In this document: in pieces, positions 14,101-31,703 of the stretch
Position numbering within the stretch: position 1 is the first letter of the stretch
How the letters are laid out: each line of letters starts with the position of its first letter
Assembly (NCBI GenBank): GCA_905250125.1
Contig: CAJNOL010000533.1
Span: 62,001 to 126,000 of the forward strand
Length of the DNA stretch: 64,000 nt
Origin: Rotaria sordida
Lineage: Eukaryota > Rotifera > Eurotatoria > Philodinida > Philodinidae
Direction of reading: 5' to 3'
Notes under the pieces: model-generated
What the model was told of the DNA's origin: nothing
Database searches by the model: none
Seen by the model: the letters and a program-made list of their open reading frames with translations, nothing else
Position numbers and translations under genes: made by a program

Positions 14101-16718
14101 TGCTGAAGAAGATAATCCAATTGATAAAGATGAAGAACCAGAACCTATTATTGAAACAAAACAAGAAGAAATAATTGATAAACCAAATGATAAAAAATTA
14201 ACACGAAAAGAAATTAAAAATCAAGAAAAAAAAGCAGCTTTTGAAAAACTTATTGCGGAAGCGCCTGAAACTGATCAATTTTCTGTATCACAAGCATCAA
14301 CACAAAATCGACAAGCACAATTATTTGAAACTGCTATTGATATTAAAATTGAGAATTTTTCAATATCAGCTCGAGGTAATGATTTATTTGTTAATGCCAG
14401 TTTAAATATAGCTAATGGTCGTCGATATGGTCTTGTTGGACCAAATGGTATGGGTAAAACAACATTACTTAAACATATAGCTAATCGTCAATTAGCTATA
14501 CCACCAAATATAGATGTTTTATTATGTGAACAAGAAGTTCAAGCTGATGAAAAAACTGCACTTGAAATATTATTAATATCCGATAAGAAACGTGTAAGTT
14601 TACTTGAACAACAAAAACAACTTGAATCACAACTTGAAACATCAAATAATACTGATTTACAAAGTCAATTACGACATGTTTATGATGAATTAAAAGCTAT
14701 AAATGCTGATGCAGCTGAACCAAAAGCACGAAGAATTTTAGCTGGTCTTGGTTTTACGCCAAAAATGATAGCACGTCCATCGAAATCATTTAGTGGTGGT
14801 TGGCGTATGCGTATATCTCTTGCTCGTGCACTTTTTATTGAACCAACATTATTAATGCTTGATGAACCAACCAATCATCTTGATCTTAATGCTGTTATAT
14901 GGCTTGATAATTATTTACAATCATGGAAAAAAACATTATTAGTTGTATCACATGATCAATCATTTTTAGATAATATATGTACGGATGTAATACATTTAGA
15001 TAATAAAAAAATATATTATTATAAAGGAAATTATTCATTATTTAAAAAAATGCTTTTACAAACACGTGTACAACAATTAAAAGATTATGAAAAACAAGAA
15101 CGTGCATTAGATGCATTAAAAAAACAAGGTCATTCATCAAAACAAGCATCAGCTAAAGTTGGTAAACGTGAAGAACAAAAATCTAAAGATAAAAATCGTG
15201 GACGAAAACAAGATACAGCTGATGATGATATAGTTAATCGAAACGAATTATTACAAAAACCAAAAGAGTATCAAGTTCGATTTCGTTTTCCATCACCACC
15301 ACCACTAAATCCGCCTGTATTAGGTGCATATGATGTTACATTTGGTTATGAAAATCGTGAAACACTTTTTGAAAAACTTAATTTTGGTGTTGATATGACT
15401 AGTCGAATTGCAATTGTTGGACCTAATGGTGTTGGTATGTAAATTTTCTTCATAAAAAATAGATTGAATGAAAAAAATAAAATTGAATATCTCAAATTCA
15501 GATTAACTTCGTGAGTTAGTAATAAACATTCAAAATTTTTTCTTTTTGCAATACATAGTTTCTTTCAAAAATCGATACTCAATATTTCAAAGATTGTAAT
15601 CGATTGATTTTTAACTGAAGTCTCTACTATTTCTTCATCGATGTTACCCTACTCTGCAGTATAGGTGGGGGAACATTGTGATTTTAGGGTAGGCTCAATA
15701 TTGTTTATAAGATCTACATTTTGAATTTAAAAATGAATGCATGCTATTTCGATGAAATACAGTTAGTGTTTCTTTTTTCGAATTCACATTTTGCAACGTA
15801 TAGCAGATTCGAAAAAAATGTGCATTTGAAGAAATATACGAATATTTAAGTTCATTGAAATACGAACTTCACAAGAAGAGTTTCTGATCTATTCTATCGG
15901 AAAAAATATTTAATAGTTAAGTAGAAATGTTTTACCAAAAAAAAAAAGAAATGTTGCATTGTGAATTGGTTCATTGTTGAAAATGTTTGATAGATATGTA
16001 ATCTTAGTCATCGAAGATTTCATCAGATTCCAGTTAATCAGGCTCAGATTGTTCTTTACTTATAGAAAATTTAATGTTTTCTCAAAAATATTTTTTTAAA
16101 ATCTGTTCGATTAAGAAAATATAATAATTTTCTATTTATTTAGGTAAAAGTACATTTTTAAAGTTATTAATGAGTGTAATAGAACCAACTCGTGGTGAAA
16201 TTCGTCGAAATCATCGTCTTCGTATTGGTCGTTTTGATCAACATGCTGGTGAACAATTCGATTTAGAATTATCAGCTGTTGAACATTTAAAACGATCATT
16301 TAATATGCCTGAACAAGATACAAGAAAATCTCTCGGAAGTGTTGGTTTACCTGGCCGTGCTCATACAATTAAAATGAAAGATTTATCTGGTGGACAAAAA
16401 GCTCGTGTTGCACTATCAGATTTAATAGCACGTGAACCTGATATATTAATTCTTGATGAACCAACAAATAATCTTGATATTGAATCAATTGATGCATTAG
16501 CTGAGGCAATTAATGATTTTAAAGGTGGTGTTATTATTGTTTCACACGATGAAAGATTAATACGTGAAACAAATTGTCAATTATGGGTTATTGAACACAA
16601 AAACATTAATGAAATCGATGGAGATTTTGATGATTATAGAAAAGAATTACTTGATTCGTTAGGTGAAGCTATTATTCATAATCCAAGTGCAGCAGCAACA
16701 GCAGCTTCGACTATTTAA
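11146..16718 (+). CDS. ABCF1: ABCF1 (ABC50), ribosome/eIF2-associated ABC-F ATPase
   Basis: Exons: 11146-11518, 11595-11714, 11786-12007, 12650-12754, 12816-12908, 12975-13211, 14034-15434, 16144-16718. Every junction is phase 1 and the model closes at 1,041 codons, longer than the roughly 845 residues of human ABCF1. The N-terminal third is a low-complexity Asp/Lys region, as expected of the eIF2-binding tail. The first ABC domain has [13 protein letters not shown] (Walker A), [15 protein letters not shown] (signature) and [12 protein letters not shown] (Walker B). The second has [14 protein letters not shown] across the last intron, [11 protein letters not shown] and [12 protein letters not shown]. 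There is no membrane domain. [17 protein letters not shown] followed by [13 protein letters not shown] and [11 protein letters not shown] match ABCF1 rather than ABCF2 or ABCF3. The extra length comes from duplicated acidic exons and a Pro/Glu minisatellite in the tail. Confidence 0.97.
11404..11785 (+). repeat. Tandem duplication of an ABCF1 exon plus intron (about 191 bp period)
   Basis: The 3' part of exon 1 with its 76 bp intron is repeated as exon 2 with its 71 bp intron, and a third partial copy begins exon 3. Shared blocks include GGAAAAAAACCTAATAAAC, CATCTGTAAAACAAGGTACA and the acceptor TTCGCTTCCAGCTGATTC. Acceptors at 11594 and 11785 are 191 bp apart. All copies keep phase 1, so each duplication adds acidic residues without a frameshift. 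Confidence 0.9.
12094..12552. mobile_element. Palindromic MITE in ABCF1 intron 3
   Basis: The outer ends, GAAGCTATTTTTTAAAATTT on the left and an inverted copy reading GAACTATTTTTTAAATTTCC on the right, fold back over about 200 bp arms with moderate divergence. Shared motifs include CTTCATCA..., CTCATTCTAC and TAGAGCAAA. It fills most of the 642 bp intron and has no coding capacity. Confidence 0.7.
13085..13195 (+). repeat. 24 bp coding minisatellite in ABCF1 exon 6
   Basis: Three close copies and one degenerate copy of a 24 bp unit encode ESAPPVV plus E/K. They keep the reading frame and extend the disordered N-terminal tail. Confidence 0.9.
13212..14033 (+). other. ABCF1 intron 6 (822 bp)
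   Basis: This is long for the gene and has a good GTAAGT donor and TTTTGTCTTAG acceptor. No coding sequence or clear transposon was recognised. Confidence 0.7.
15435..16143 (+). other. ABCF1 intron 7 (709 bp), splitting the second Walker A
   Basis: The donor GTATGT follows GPNGVG and the acceptor precedes GKSTFLK, so the intron interrupts the Walker A loop. Nothing else was recognised in it. Confidence 0.8.
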
Positions 16719-16935
16719 ATCTTTTTGTTTTTTTTCTATTCTAATCGTTGTATGTCTATTAGGCAAAATTAATCTATTTTCTCTTTTGCTAAATAAACAC
16801 ACAGCGCAGTTATTAAATATATATATATATATATATATCCATATATTTGCTGTAAACAAGTGTATCTCGGGATAGTGAATTGTCCTCAAGCTAATTTTTT
16901 ATATGTTACATGTACATTAAGTTATTCTAGATAGC
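16719..16935. other. ABCF1 3' flank
   Basis: This is AT-rich sequence with an AATAAA-like motif (AAATAAAC near 16790) that could be the polyadenylation signal, and an (AT)n tract near 16820. Confidence 0.4.
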
Positions 16936-17266
16936 GTTAAAAAAGTCGGCGCTTAGAAGACTTTGTCAGAGCTATTTTTTTAATAATGCCATTTTAAAGA
17001 GCACAAAGTTCTGGAGAAAATGAGGGATCATTGCATTTTTTACCAACTTCCCTTAAAACGTTAAACGCAGCACAAAATTTTAAAAAAAAACCGGTTTTTA
17101 AGTCGATTTTTTGATAAATTTCGTTTTTTTAATGATACTTTTAACCTTTTAAGAGAAAGTCATAGAAAATGTAGCGACTCCTTATTTTGTTCAGAATTTT
17201 CTGCTCTTTCAAATGGCATTGTTAAAACATAGTTTCAACAAAGCCTTCTATAATCCGAAAATTACC
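16936..17266. mobile_element. Palindromic MITE downstream of ABCF1
   Basis: Left arm (about 16936-17067) and right arm (about 17145-17266) are inverted copies. Both contain AATGCCATTT, AAAGAGCA, a TTCTG block and a CTTTGT motif. Identity is perhaps 70-75% by eye and there is no coding content. No target duplication was fixed. Confidence 0.7.
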
Positions 17267-17827
17267 GCATCCGATTATTTAGAAACCTTGTGATCATAGT
17301 TCATCTAGTATAGAATGCATTAGATAGAAAACTTTATTGTCTATTAAAATCACTAGCTCAATATAAACTAATTGCTTGATATTATAGAAAAAAAAATCAA
17401 AAATACATTATTGTCAAAACTTTTTTTACAACCTTAATCTTTTTGAGTTTTATTAGAAAAAATGAATGAAAACTTAATTGATTAATTCTTCGAATTTCTC
17501 AAATATTTTATTCAATCAAATTGTTATTATTCATCATATCATTGTTATTTAGGAATGAAATGGAAATCAATAAATACTTTTAAAGAAACTATTTTTCTTG
17601 TTCACATTTAATACGAACTTTGTTGTTGAATTGTCTTGTTAGTGAATAAGACTAGACATATTCGGATTAAACTAAAGTTTTCACCACCATACTAACAAAT
17701 TTAACATATAGGCTACTCTTGGCATGTACGAACCGAAATATTCAACTTTTTACATTATATGTAAGATGCTCGCAATTCAAAATTTCAGCAGAGTTTTGTT
17801 TTTCGTGATAGTTGGATGGATCGCATC
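17267..17827. other. Intergenic, no gene recognised
   Basis: This is AT-rich sequence between the MITE and the hAT relic. No reading frame with recognisable protein similarity was found on either strand. Confidence 0.5.
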
Positions 17828-18807
17828 CAGAGCTGGGCAAGTACGGACTTTTTCGAGTACGAGTACATGATAGTCTGTTTCCCAAGATCTCGATACAGAA
17901 AGTTTAATTAGTAGTGTTAGAGATGATATATTAATTTTTAGATCGAAAAGTCGTTTAAGGCATGAATCAAAATGTTTTAAATCAATATTTTTTATTATCA
18001 AGTTTCAAAAAGTCAAATTACAACAAAACTTTATTACATTTAAGAAACGTAACCAAGCATACACTTTTTGAAGTTAAAGATGCACGATGTGGACACATTA
18101 TAAAACCACTTTAAGAAAATACTATTTCAATTGGAGCTGACGTAGCCGGCGCTGACAAGTATTTCAGACCAAGTTCATATAAAGAAGGATAAAGATTTTT
18201 CTTGAGGAAAAGTAAATTACTTTCATCATTTTTTTCCCGATAGAAAAGCATCAAGCTCTACCCAAATTTTTTGTTTCTCATCAAAAGAAGTCTTTTTTAT
18301 ATCATTCAAATAAGGAAAAAGGCATTTTCTTTTTGGTATTGCATCGAAATGTTTTGTCAGCTTATCGTTAGCATCTTACTCAGGTACATTCGGCTCATCA
18401 GCTTCCTCTTCCTGTAACACAGAAAAGATCGATTTTGAGAAAAAACTAGCAAAAGAAGTGTGGATTTTTTTCTATAACACGCAACTTTACCACAACTTAA
18501 AGATTATCAAGCCATAATAATTTAAAACGTGCATCGAGAAGAGGTGCAATCAGAAAAATAGGATCGGAAAAACGTGCAGACATAGAATAAAAACCAAATG
18601 GCACATCATGATGTGACGTCTATGTATTTATCTAAATATATGTAAATGTATGTGTAAAAGAAAATGAAGAAATCACCTGCTCATTACATCATCGAAAAAA
18701 ATATACTAAAATTTTATATAGCATTATTTTGGTATAATGCATACTTAAAATTTCGAGTACTCAGCCCTCGAGTACAGTTTTTCGCAGCTGGACTCGAACC
18801 GATACTG
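17828..18807 (-). mobile_element. hAT transposase relic
   Basis: On the minus strand between about 18430 and 18010, conceptual translation gives KLTKHFDAIPKRKCLFPYL, then YPSLYELGLKYLSAPATSAP, IEIVFS, stop, SGFIMCPHRASLTSKSV. This is the C-terminal dimerisation signature of hAT transposases (BED-type elements), broken by stops. The left boundary is a hAT-like terminus, CAGAGCTGGGCAAGTAC at 17828, preceded by ATCGCATC. A CTG at 18805-18807 followed by ATCGGCAT could be the other end, with an imperfect 8 bp target duplication. That right boundary is tentative. Confidence 0.75.
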
Positions 18808-20135
18808 ATCGGCATCCAGCAGATATTTTTACATTTACAATACGATTTTCAAACTTTCATTTTATATGGAAAAGTATGCTGTTTATTTTTTTTCTATGAA
18901 CAGCAACCAAAAAAAAGAGAGATCATCTCAAATTCCATAAAAGAAGCAAGTGATGCGCAATTCACTTGGTGCCCTTCTGCTTTCAAAATCTGATCAATTT
19001 TTCTAAGTATACATTTGTTTGTTACTAAGAACGCTGGGAATGGAACGCATTATTGATGTCAAACGTCATAATTGTGAATATATACATGAATGTTTTTTCC
19101 ATCGCGATAATACCTGTTCACCATTTTCATACTTCAATTTCTCTTCTATGTTTTGAATTACTTCGCCATATGGTCCATTATTATTTGAAGATGAATTATC
19201 ATTAAGAGCGAATTCTCTTAGTAAAACAATATCGCTTTCCATTTCTGTGATCTGTTTTCAAATGAAATAAATTGCTTCGTTTATCACTCCAATGCTTATA
19301 TATATAGCAGTTTGAAAAAGTAGAAATATTTTGAAACATCAAGATCTTGTTGATAGCTGGATTGGGTGTCGGATATAATCTCAAAGTCGGACTCGATCCG
19401 GTTTCAGCACACTAGTTCGATAAGAAGAAGCATGTTTCAAATCAAGAAAAATGTTTCAGATACCATCACTTCCAACTATGAAAGAAAAAAGATCCAAATT
19501 CCCGACTTCTGTAAAGAAAAAAAATTTTTCTAAATCTTGAGTGTCTGATCTATACTGAAGATATCTGAAAATTCGAATATCTCGGTCCAAACACGTCAAG
19601 AGCAGACTATATTTAACCTTCAAAAACTTTAAATTGACCCGAATATGTCAAGTCTTATTAAACAATAATACAAACAGCTCCGTTACTACGTAGTAGTTAT
19701 CATCAATTAATATGATGTTCAATCAAATTTATTCAAATATGACAGATTAAGACCTTGTCATGTTACAATTATATTATTCATATAATTATCATGATGCCAG
19801 GAAAATCAATAACTGTAGCTACAGCTATTTTGTATTATAAAATGATATGAATGAATTAGTTCGATAAACAAAAAAGAAGATTTTGTAAATACTAGACAAT
19901 GATTGAATAAATATTAATGTTCTAGTTCGTCTAGAAATATTCATTAATTTTATTTGCTAAGTATTTTTTTTCTATTAATTTTTTATTATTATTTTTCGAA
20001 ATATACTAAAAATGAAATTAGAATATAAAAATAAAACAACAATCACACAACGCTTGTTTATACCTAATTAGTTCATAGATTTTAAATCATAAGATGAAAT
20101 CAAGATTTGTTTTCTTTGTTTGAAAGACTAATAAT
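18808..20135. other. Intergenic, no gene recognised
   Basis: Both strands were read and no conserved coding sequence was recognised. Short open frames here have no family features. Confidence 0.45.
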
Positions 20136-20693
20136 TTATTTCGATTTTATTTTTTCATTTAATAAATTAAGTATTTGTCGTCCTATATTCCACATACAAG
20201 CAAATGGAAGCACAACCCAAATAAGACTTGGAATAATAAATAGAAATAAATATTCCCATGTTTCAATTTCAATAGGTAATTCTTGAGGATGTAATGGTCG
20301 TTCAAAATAATCATGTATAAAATATAATACTGTTTTTGACCATGTCATAACACTAACTATTAATAAAATAAGACAACCTAAATTACGTCGTCCATTAACA
20401 TGATAAACTATAACAGATAATAATGTAAAAGTAATTTCAACATAGTTCATCCAACTTTGTGCAATAACAAATGCATTTTGTAAATTTCCATAAAGTGGAT
20501 CAAGTGTTATATATTTTGCATAAGGAAAAAATATATGAAATAGATCACCATTTGCCATACTTCGAGGACGTACTATAACATACGTTGCATCCCATATACA
20601 AATCAATGAACCGATTATAGCCCAAGCTGTAGCCCAACGAGGCATAAAACATTGACTATATTGATTAAAACGAACATTTGATTTAGATTGCAT
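20136..20693 (-). CDS. Small polytopic membrane protein, EXPERA/EBP-like (tentative)
   Basis: A single-exon 185-residue frame. Hydrophobic segments at about residues 20-38, 72-92, 98-120 and 147-168 suggest four helices, with a lysine-rich tail (NEKIKSK) that could serve as an ER retention signal. The pattern CIWDATYVIVRPRSM, a middle FPYAKYITLDPLYG and QSWMNYVEI resembles uncharacterised proteins related to emopamil-binding protein (EXPERA superfamily). Those share a W-D-xxYVxxRP-HSM motif and a downstream N-xxE. True sterol isomerase residues are not clearly present, so enzymatic activity should not be assumed. It is a stand-alone gene. Confidence 0.6.
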   Translation of the reverse strand: MQSKSNVRFNQYSQCFMPRWATAWAIIGSLICIWDATYVIVRPRSMANGDLFHIFFPYAKYITLDPLYGNLQNAFVIAQSWMNYVEITFTLLSVIVYHVNGRRNLGCLILLIVSVMTWSKTVLYFIHDYFERPLHPQELPIEIETWEYLFLFIIPSLIWVVLPFACMWNIGRQILNLLNEKIKSK

Positions 20694-21339
20694 GATTTAT
20701 ATTGTCAAATACAAAAATTCAAGGTGTTAACTTGTAGGAAGAATCTATATTGAATATACGAATATGGTGTGATGTTTATAAGTGAATGCAAAAATCAACG
20801 AATAGTAAACAATGTTTATTACGCACTTATGGATTGATATATCGGTATTTTTTATTTATATGTATAAGTTTTCAAAGTCAAAATATATGCTCTAGATGGT
20901 TGATATTATTATTTAAAACTAAACTGAATATTTCGAAAAAGGTCGTTGCTGGGTAACGTCTTCGTGAAGATTGATAAGAATACTGATATCATGTCGTTAT
21001 ATGCAATAAAACTTCTATATTTGGACACTTGTCAGTCCCTTTGAACTGCTTTTGCTGGAAATAAACTTTCTCAGGATTCGAAAAATTTACCGAGCTACAA
21101 AATCTTTTTTTTTATGTCGAAAATTAAGATTTTCTGGATTTTTCTGTTCCAAATTTTTGATATTCATTTTTTCCTTAGATAGAGCTGTGATTGGTAGATG
21201 TGCACTGAATAGACTAGTTTTAAATGAACGATTGAACAGGTTAATAGTTTAAAACTATTTACATACACATTTTGAAAAATACGTTAGACAATTATTTTTT
21301 AGAAAAATGGTAAATAGACACATAGTAAGTGCATGCTAC

Positions 21340-21433
21340 CAGAGATGGGATCGATTCAATTTGCAGCTATTCAAATCGATCTCGGTTTCGGTTCGGTTTA
21401 GATTTTGAAAAACCTGAGTCGATCCCATCTCTG
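21340..21433. mobile_element. Miniature 94 bp inverted-repeat element (hAT-like ends)
   Basis: It begins CAGAGATGGGATCGATTCA and ends with TGAGTCGATCCCATCTCTG. This is a near-perfect 19 bp terminal inverted repeat. The CAGAGATGGG start resembles hAT termini. No convincing 8 bp target duplication was found. Confidence 0.75.
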
Positions 21434-21834
21434 ATAGTGTTCATTTATCTATTCATGAAGTGACGAACATTCATAATTTCTCTTCAGCAAGAGTTGTCTG
21501 ACATCTATCTTGATTGAAAAGTATGCAAACGAAGTTTTATCACTGACTCTGTCAAAAAGAATTATTAAAATTGAAAATTTCCAACAGCTGATAAGAGAAG
21601 TTGCCTTCAACACACCTCCATACAATATGAACTTAAGAAAACCTAGGGAATAAACTTTAATAACTATTTCAAAACAACATATCGAAAAACCTCTCGAAAG
21701 TGGACACTTTGGAATGATTCCTTGAGTTTCCATTATAGAGAGGTTAAACTATATATACAAATTATCTTTTACCTCATATATGCACATTTAAAATAGAAGA
21801 ACTGGTTCCCTTGAAGGCATTTTAAACGGTTACA

Positions 21835-22112
21835 GGAGACCGAGCCTAAGAAGTTTTCGGTCCGGAACCCTGCTAACCGATATAGAAAGCCTTATGTCTT
21901 TAACTAATTGCTACATTCAGTAGTGCTGAGCAGAACGCTATAACTATAACATGATCTAAGCTCATACTGCTTGACACTACGCCATCTTGCCGTGCAGTAC
22001 GTCGTAATGAAAATGCATACTTGCTCAGTACTACGAAATGTAGCAACTAATTAAAGAAATAAAACTTTTTATAGAGATTAATATAGGCTCGGGCCAAAAT
22101 TCCGGCCTCTCC
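21835..22112. mobile_element. Palindromic MITE
   Basis: The arms are related by inversion. TCTTTAACTAATTGCTACAT near 21897 pairs with ATGTAGCAACTAATTAAAGA near 22036, and GTGCTGAGCA pairs with TGCTCAGTAC. The outer ends start GGAGACCGAGCC and GGAGAGGCCGG on opposite strands. There is no coding capacity. Confidence 0.7.
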
Positions 22113-22342
22113 ATTTTTAAACATTAGAATTCACACACACAGAAAAATTTTCGTTTTTATTTGACAAAAGAATAAATAATTAATGGACACGTACAAATGC
22201 GTGTAGTCACTTAATTCTAATCTATTGACAGTTACATCACAGAGAAACAATTATACATGTATGTGATCAGAAGAAGTCAATGAAAAAAATGAAAGAAAGA
22301 TTTCATCGTCATGAGATTTGTAAAAGAAGAAATATTTTGTTT

Positions 22343-28326
<5,984 letters not shown>

Positions 28327-28964
28327 TTTTATCTTTAAATAGGTTTAATATAAATAGTAAATAAACAGAAAAAAATAGAAAAGAATGTTTGACAACAAAC
28401 CTCAAAATCGCTCGATTGAGTATGAGAAAAAAAAGAACACGTACTGATCGATCGATCAATCAAACTAGTCACTCAAAAGTTTGTATCCACAGATTTCCAC
28501 TAGTCCATTGGTGTCAAGGACAACAACATATATACAATTTCAATTAGATGTCGCTGGTAGGCATTAAACTTGCTACCAAGTAAAAAGTACGTAAACTTCA
28601 ATTTGTTTGCGTGATATTTTGACTACAACTACAGCTCGATAAACCCTGATTACAAACAACAACCCGAAGTTGATAAGATTTAATACAAAGGCTTTACAAC
28701 GAAAACACTTATTTCTTTCCCTAGGACCAAAAAAGAAGATTTTTTTGACACTTTTCTGGTTTACACTATTTAAACACGTTAATTTCCATTTTCTTATTTA
28801 CAAATAAAGATTCACATGTCTATATTTTGTCACAGATAGGATACTTCAATCCTTTGTAAGCTTGCGGCGTGGGAAGCATCCATTCTTCATTGATGAATGT
28901 AACCGTAAAATTTTGTGGGGGAAAAACTTGATTAGAGCAGGCCACTCACTCGAAAACATTTCAA
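28327..28964. other. TRIM37 5' flank
   Basis: This should hold the TRIM37 promoter and 5' UTR. A GATCGATCGATCAATCAA tract lies near 28447. No TATA box or CDS was recognised. Confidence 0.4.
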
Positions 28965-28974
28965 GACAAAACGG

Positions 28975-29950
28975 TTATGATGCGTGATGCAAAAGTTCCT
29001 GGAAAAGTGTCGCTTCATTTTTCATCGGCTAAAGCATACTTTGGAAGAATCAAGATCATTTACTTAGGATCTATGTTGAAAGATCTTTCTATCTATGTGT
29101 TCCAAAGAATTCTATCACATTTTGTTTTTGAACGATGAGCAAATCTTTGAATGGTACTAAAACGTGTTCTGTAACAACAGCTTGACATGGATGATGCAAA
29201 AGTTTTTGTGACTTTACTGTTTTCATTTCATTAGATAAGGTTAATTTTTTTTTCTATTAAATTTCACATACGGCTTTTGACAAACTATGCAGAAAATATT
29301 ATCGGATAACACTGGAAAAAAAGAACTGCTGAGCTCTAGGTTTCTTAAAATCGATATTATTTTTTGTTTTTTTTTGACGTCCGTGTCATCATTTACGCAG
29401 GCCAGGTACATAAAGACTTTAACGTATTCATATCACGGTATCCCGAATGTCTTATACTCATCATTTTATATGTTTTCATTAAACAACGCTAATAAAAGCT
29501 CAAAAACTCATATAAACTTGTCATCGTTTTCACATTCAAGTTTTGCCGATATTTCGTTTATCTCTATTTTTTTTAATTTTTTCATCATGACATCTAAAAC
29601 AATATTGTACTATTGACAACCGGATTCATGAAGAATTAAACGGCGAATCTGACGCAACCAAAGCAACAAAATATAATGAAACACATAGGAGATCATCCAA
29701 AAATATTATGGGATCGGTTTATTCTGTTGCAGTGATTTCAAGCTGTTTGTACAGAACACATCTTAATGCCATTCGAAGATTTGCTTATCGTTAAAAAACT
29801 AAATGTGATAGAATTCCTTAGAACGCACAGATAGAAAGACTTTTTACTATAGATTTTGAATAAGCGATCTTGATTCTTCGAAAATATATATTAGCCAATG
29901 AAAAATGAAGCGACATTTTCCCAAGAACTTTTATATTATGTATTAATTAA
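28975..29950. mobile_element. Foldback element with about 220 bp arms and a 500 bp centre
   Basis: The left arm (about 28978-29195) and right arm (about 29733-29950, inverted) align over their length. Both contain GTCGCTTCATTTTTCAT, AAGAATCAAGATC, CTTTCTATCTGTG/CTATG, GAATTCTATCACATTT and AAGCAAATCTT-type motifs. Identity is about 80% by eye. The outer 20 bp differ mostly by C/T and G/A transitions. The centre has an open plus-strand frame (29287-29616) without recognisable protein features. Confidence 0.75.
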
Positions 29951-31100
29951 CCGGAGATTTGAATCATTTTTCGACGATTTCCATCAACTATCGTGTGCGA
30001 ATTACCCAAAGAATATTTCATAAATCAGGCAAACTAAAACTGTTTGATATAGAATTTTTATTGGTGATAGAGGCAACACTGATCTATCGAATGAGGAGTC
30101 TAACGTCATGAGATTTGCTTTCTATGTTGAAATATTCTCAGTTCGAAGAAGGAATCTATGTTGACCTTCTAACTCTTCCGGATGACAATCAATCAAGTCC
30201 TTGCCATAAGAGTTCAATATGCTCTATTTGTAGTCAAACTATGAGACTAAAGAATTCAAATTTAGGTACTTTTTGAGACTACTGTAATAAAATCAACATT
30301 TTTCTTTCGAATAAATTTTATATAAATTTTTCAAGATTAAATACAATCAATTAAATGAAAACTATATTTTTTATTCATTGATACAGCCAGAGATGAAATC
30401 ATTTGGCAATCGCTCACTGCTTAAAAAGTTATTATTGAAGGATTTATTTTGACATAGTGACAATTGCTTGATCCCAAAAATTTAGAAGAACATGATGCAG
30501 AGTTGGACGAGTCAAGTTGTGTTTTCCATTCTTTCGTTTTCTATTTATTTTTATAAAGAACGTTAATAACAAGATTGTCGTGACACAATATCTTGTTCTT
30601 AGTTTTTATGCACAAAAAAAAACAAAGTAAGAACAGTCCTACATCAAATAAAATAACACAAAATACTATAACCTTATCAATAAAGTAAGGACAGTAAAGT
30701 CAACTGCTGTTGGTCCATATAGTTTTCACAAGACAATAAAAAAAACATCAATTGTTATAAACAAAAATTTAAACTTGAAATTATTTACAAGCAAAAAAAT
30801 ATCTATTAACATTTAAATGAATGTCTTATTATAGTTAAAATGGAAATATTAACTTGTGAAAAATTTGAACGATCCAATCTCATTAAAAGATCTCTTAGAG
30901 AAAACACACACATTCAACTGTTTTTTATGTAGTAGGAATACACATGATTTTTCTAGCAAGTTTATTAAGAGATTGATGTCAAATAAGATCACTGACTAAA
31001 TTTTCTTTCTACAGAAAACCATCAATTTTTTCTGAAACTGATTTTTTGCTGTTAAATTATCAGCTTATGCTTTTTTGTATGAATGATTCGAACTCACAGC
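29951..31100. other. Intergenic, no gene recognised
   Basis: This is AT-rich sequence. Nothing on either strand resembled a conserved protein or RNA. Confidence 0.45.
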
Positions 31101-31115
31101 AATGAGAGAAACAAC

Positions 31116-31246
31116 TGGTGTGGGTGTGTGTGTGAGTCTGGATGTGAGATGTACATGTTTTAGTGGAGAGAAGATCCACACCCACCAACATCCACATTCC
31201 ACACCTGCACTCACCTACACCCATACCCCACACTACATGATGCACA
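31116..31246. repeat. G/T-rich then C/A-rich inverted patch, telomere-like
   Basis: A GGTGTGGGTGTGTGTGTGAG stretch (31118-31137) is followed about 40 bp later by the opposite strand polarity, with CACACCCACCAACATCCAC and CACCTACACCCATACCCC. The motif approximates degenerate TGTGGG/CCCACA telomere-type repeats in head-to-head order. The open frames it creates on both strands are low-complexity artefacts. Confidence 0.6.
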
Positions 31247-31655
31247 TAGTCTCAACTCAAAAGCGATTGATCAGTTGGCTGCTTTCCCTCATCAGTGTAT
31301 GTTCAATAAAACCTCTGAAGGTTTTCGTCGTGAAAATAAATGATATGTCCCGCATGCCATATTTGTGGATTTGTAGAAAAACAATATGAAGAAAAAAATG
31401 GTCGACTCAGTCAAAATGCATAAAAATGCTTAAACAAAAGCATCGTCATAAGGATATAAAACAAAACAAATTTTAAGTTATGATTGAGCACATATGAAAA
31501 TTTGAACTGTGATTATATCATTCCTCAATAATAGCAACTTAGTACACACTACGAAATAATTTTTAAAAATTTGTTTTATAATTCTATTAAGTTGATACCT
31601 TGATTGCTTCTGCATAGAATCATTCATCAATCAGTAAAATAGTTTCTATTTGTAG

Positions 31656-31664
31656 TATAAATAG
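31656..31664 (+). promoter_or_regulatory. TATA box of the alpha-galactosidase gene
   Basis: TATAAATAG lies 48 bp upstream of the first ATG (31704). This predicts transcription start near 31685, leaving a very short 5' UTR and favouring 31704 over the internal ATG at 31758. Confidence 0.55.
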
Positions 31665-31703
31665 CCAATCCTATTTCTCCATTGATCTTCTTGTGCTTCT
31701 ACC

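Larger units (their letters stand above)
20694..22342. other. Intergenic between the EXPERA-like gene and TRIM37
   Basis: This contains the 94 bp inverted-repeat element and the palindromic element at 21835-22112. Otherwise it is AT-rich with no gene recognised. Confidence 0.5.

Noticed and set aside
14680-14874. Antisense frame in ABCF1
   Set aside because: It is a shadow of the ABC domain coding strand.
31060-31389. Open frames on both strands upstream of the alpha-galactosidase
   Set aside because: They are produced by the G/T and C/A-rich patch. No domain or start context was seen.
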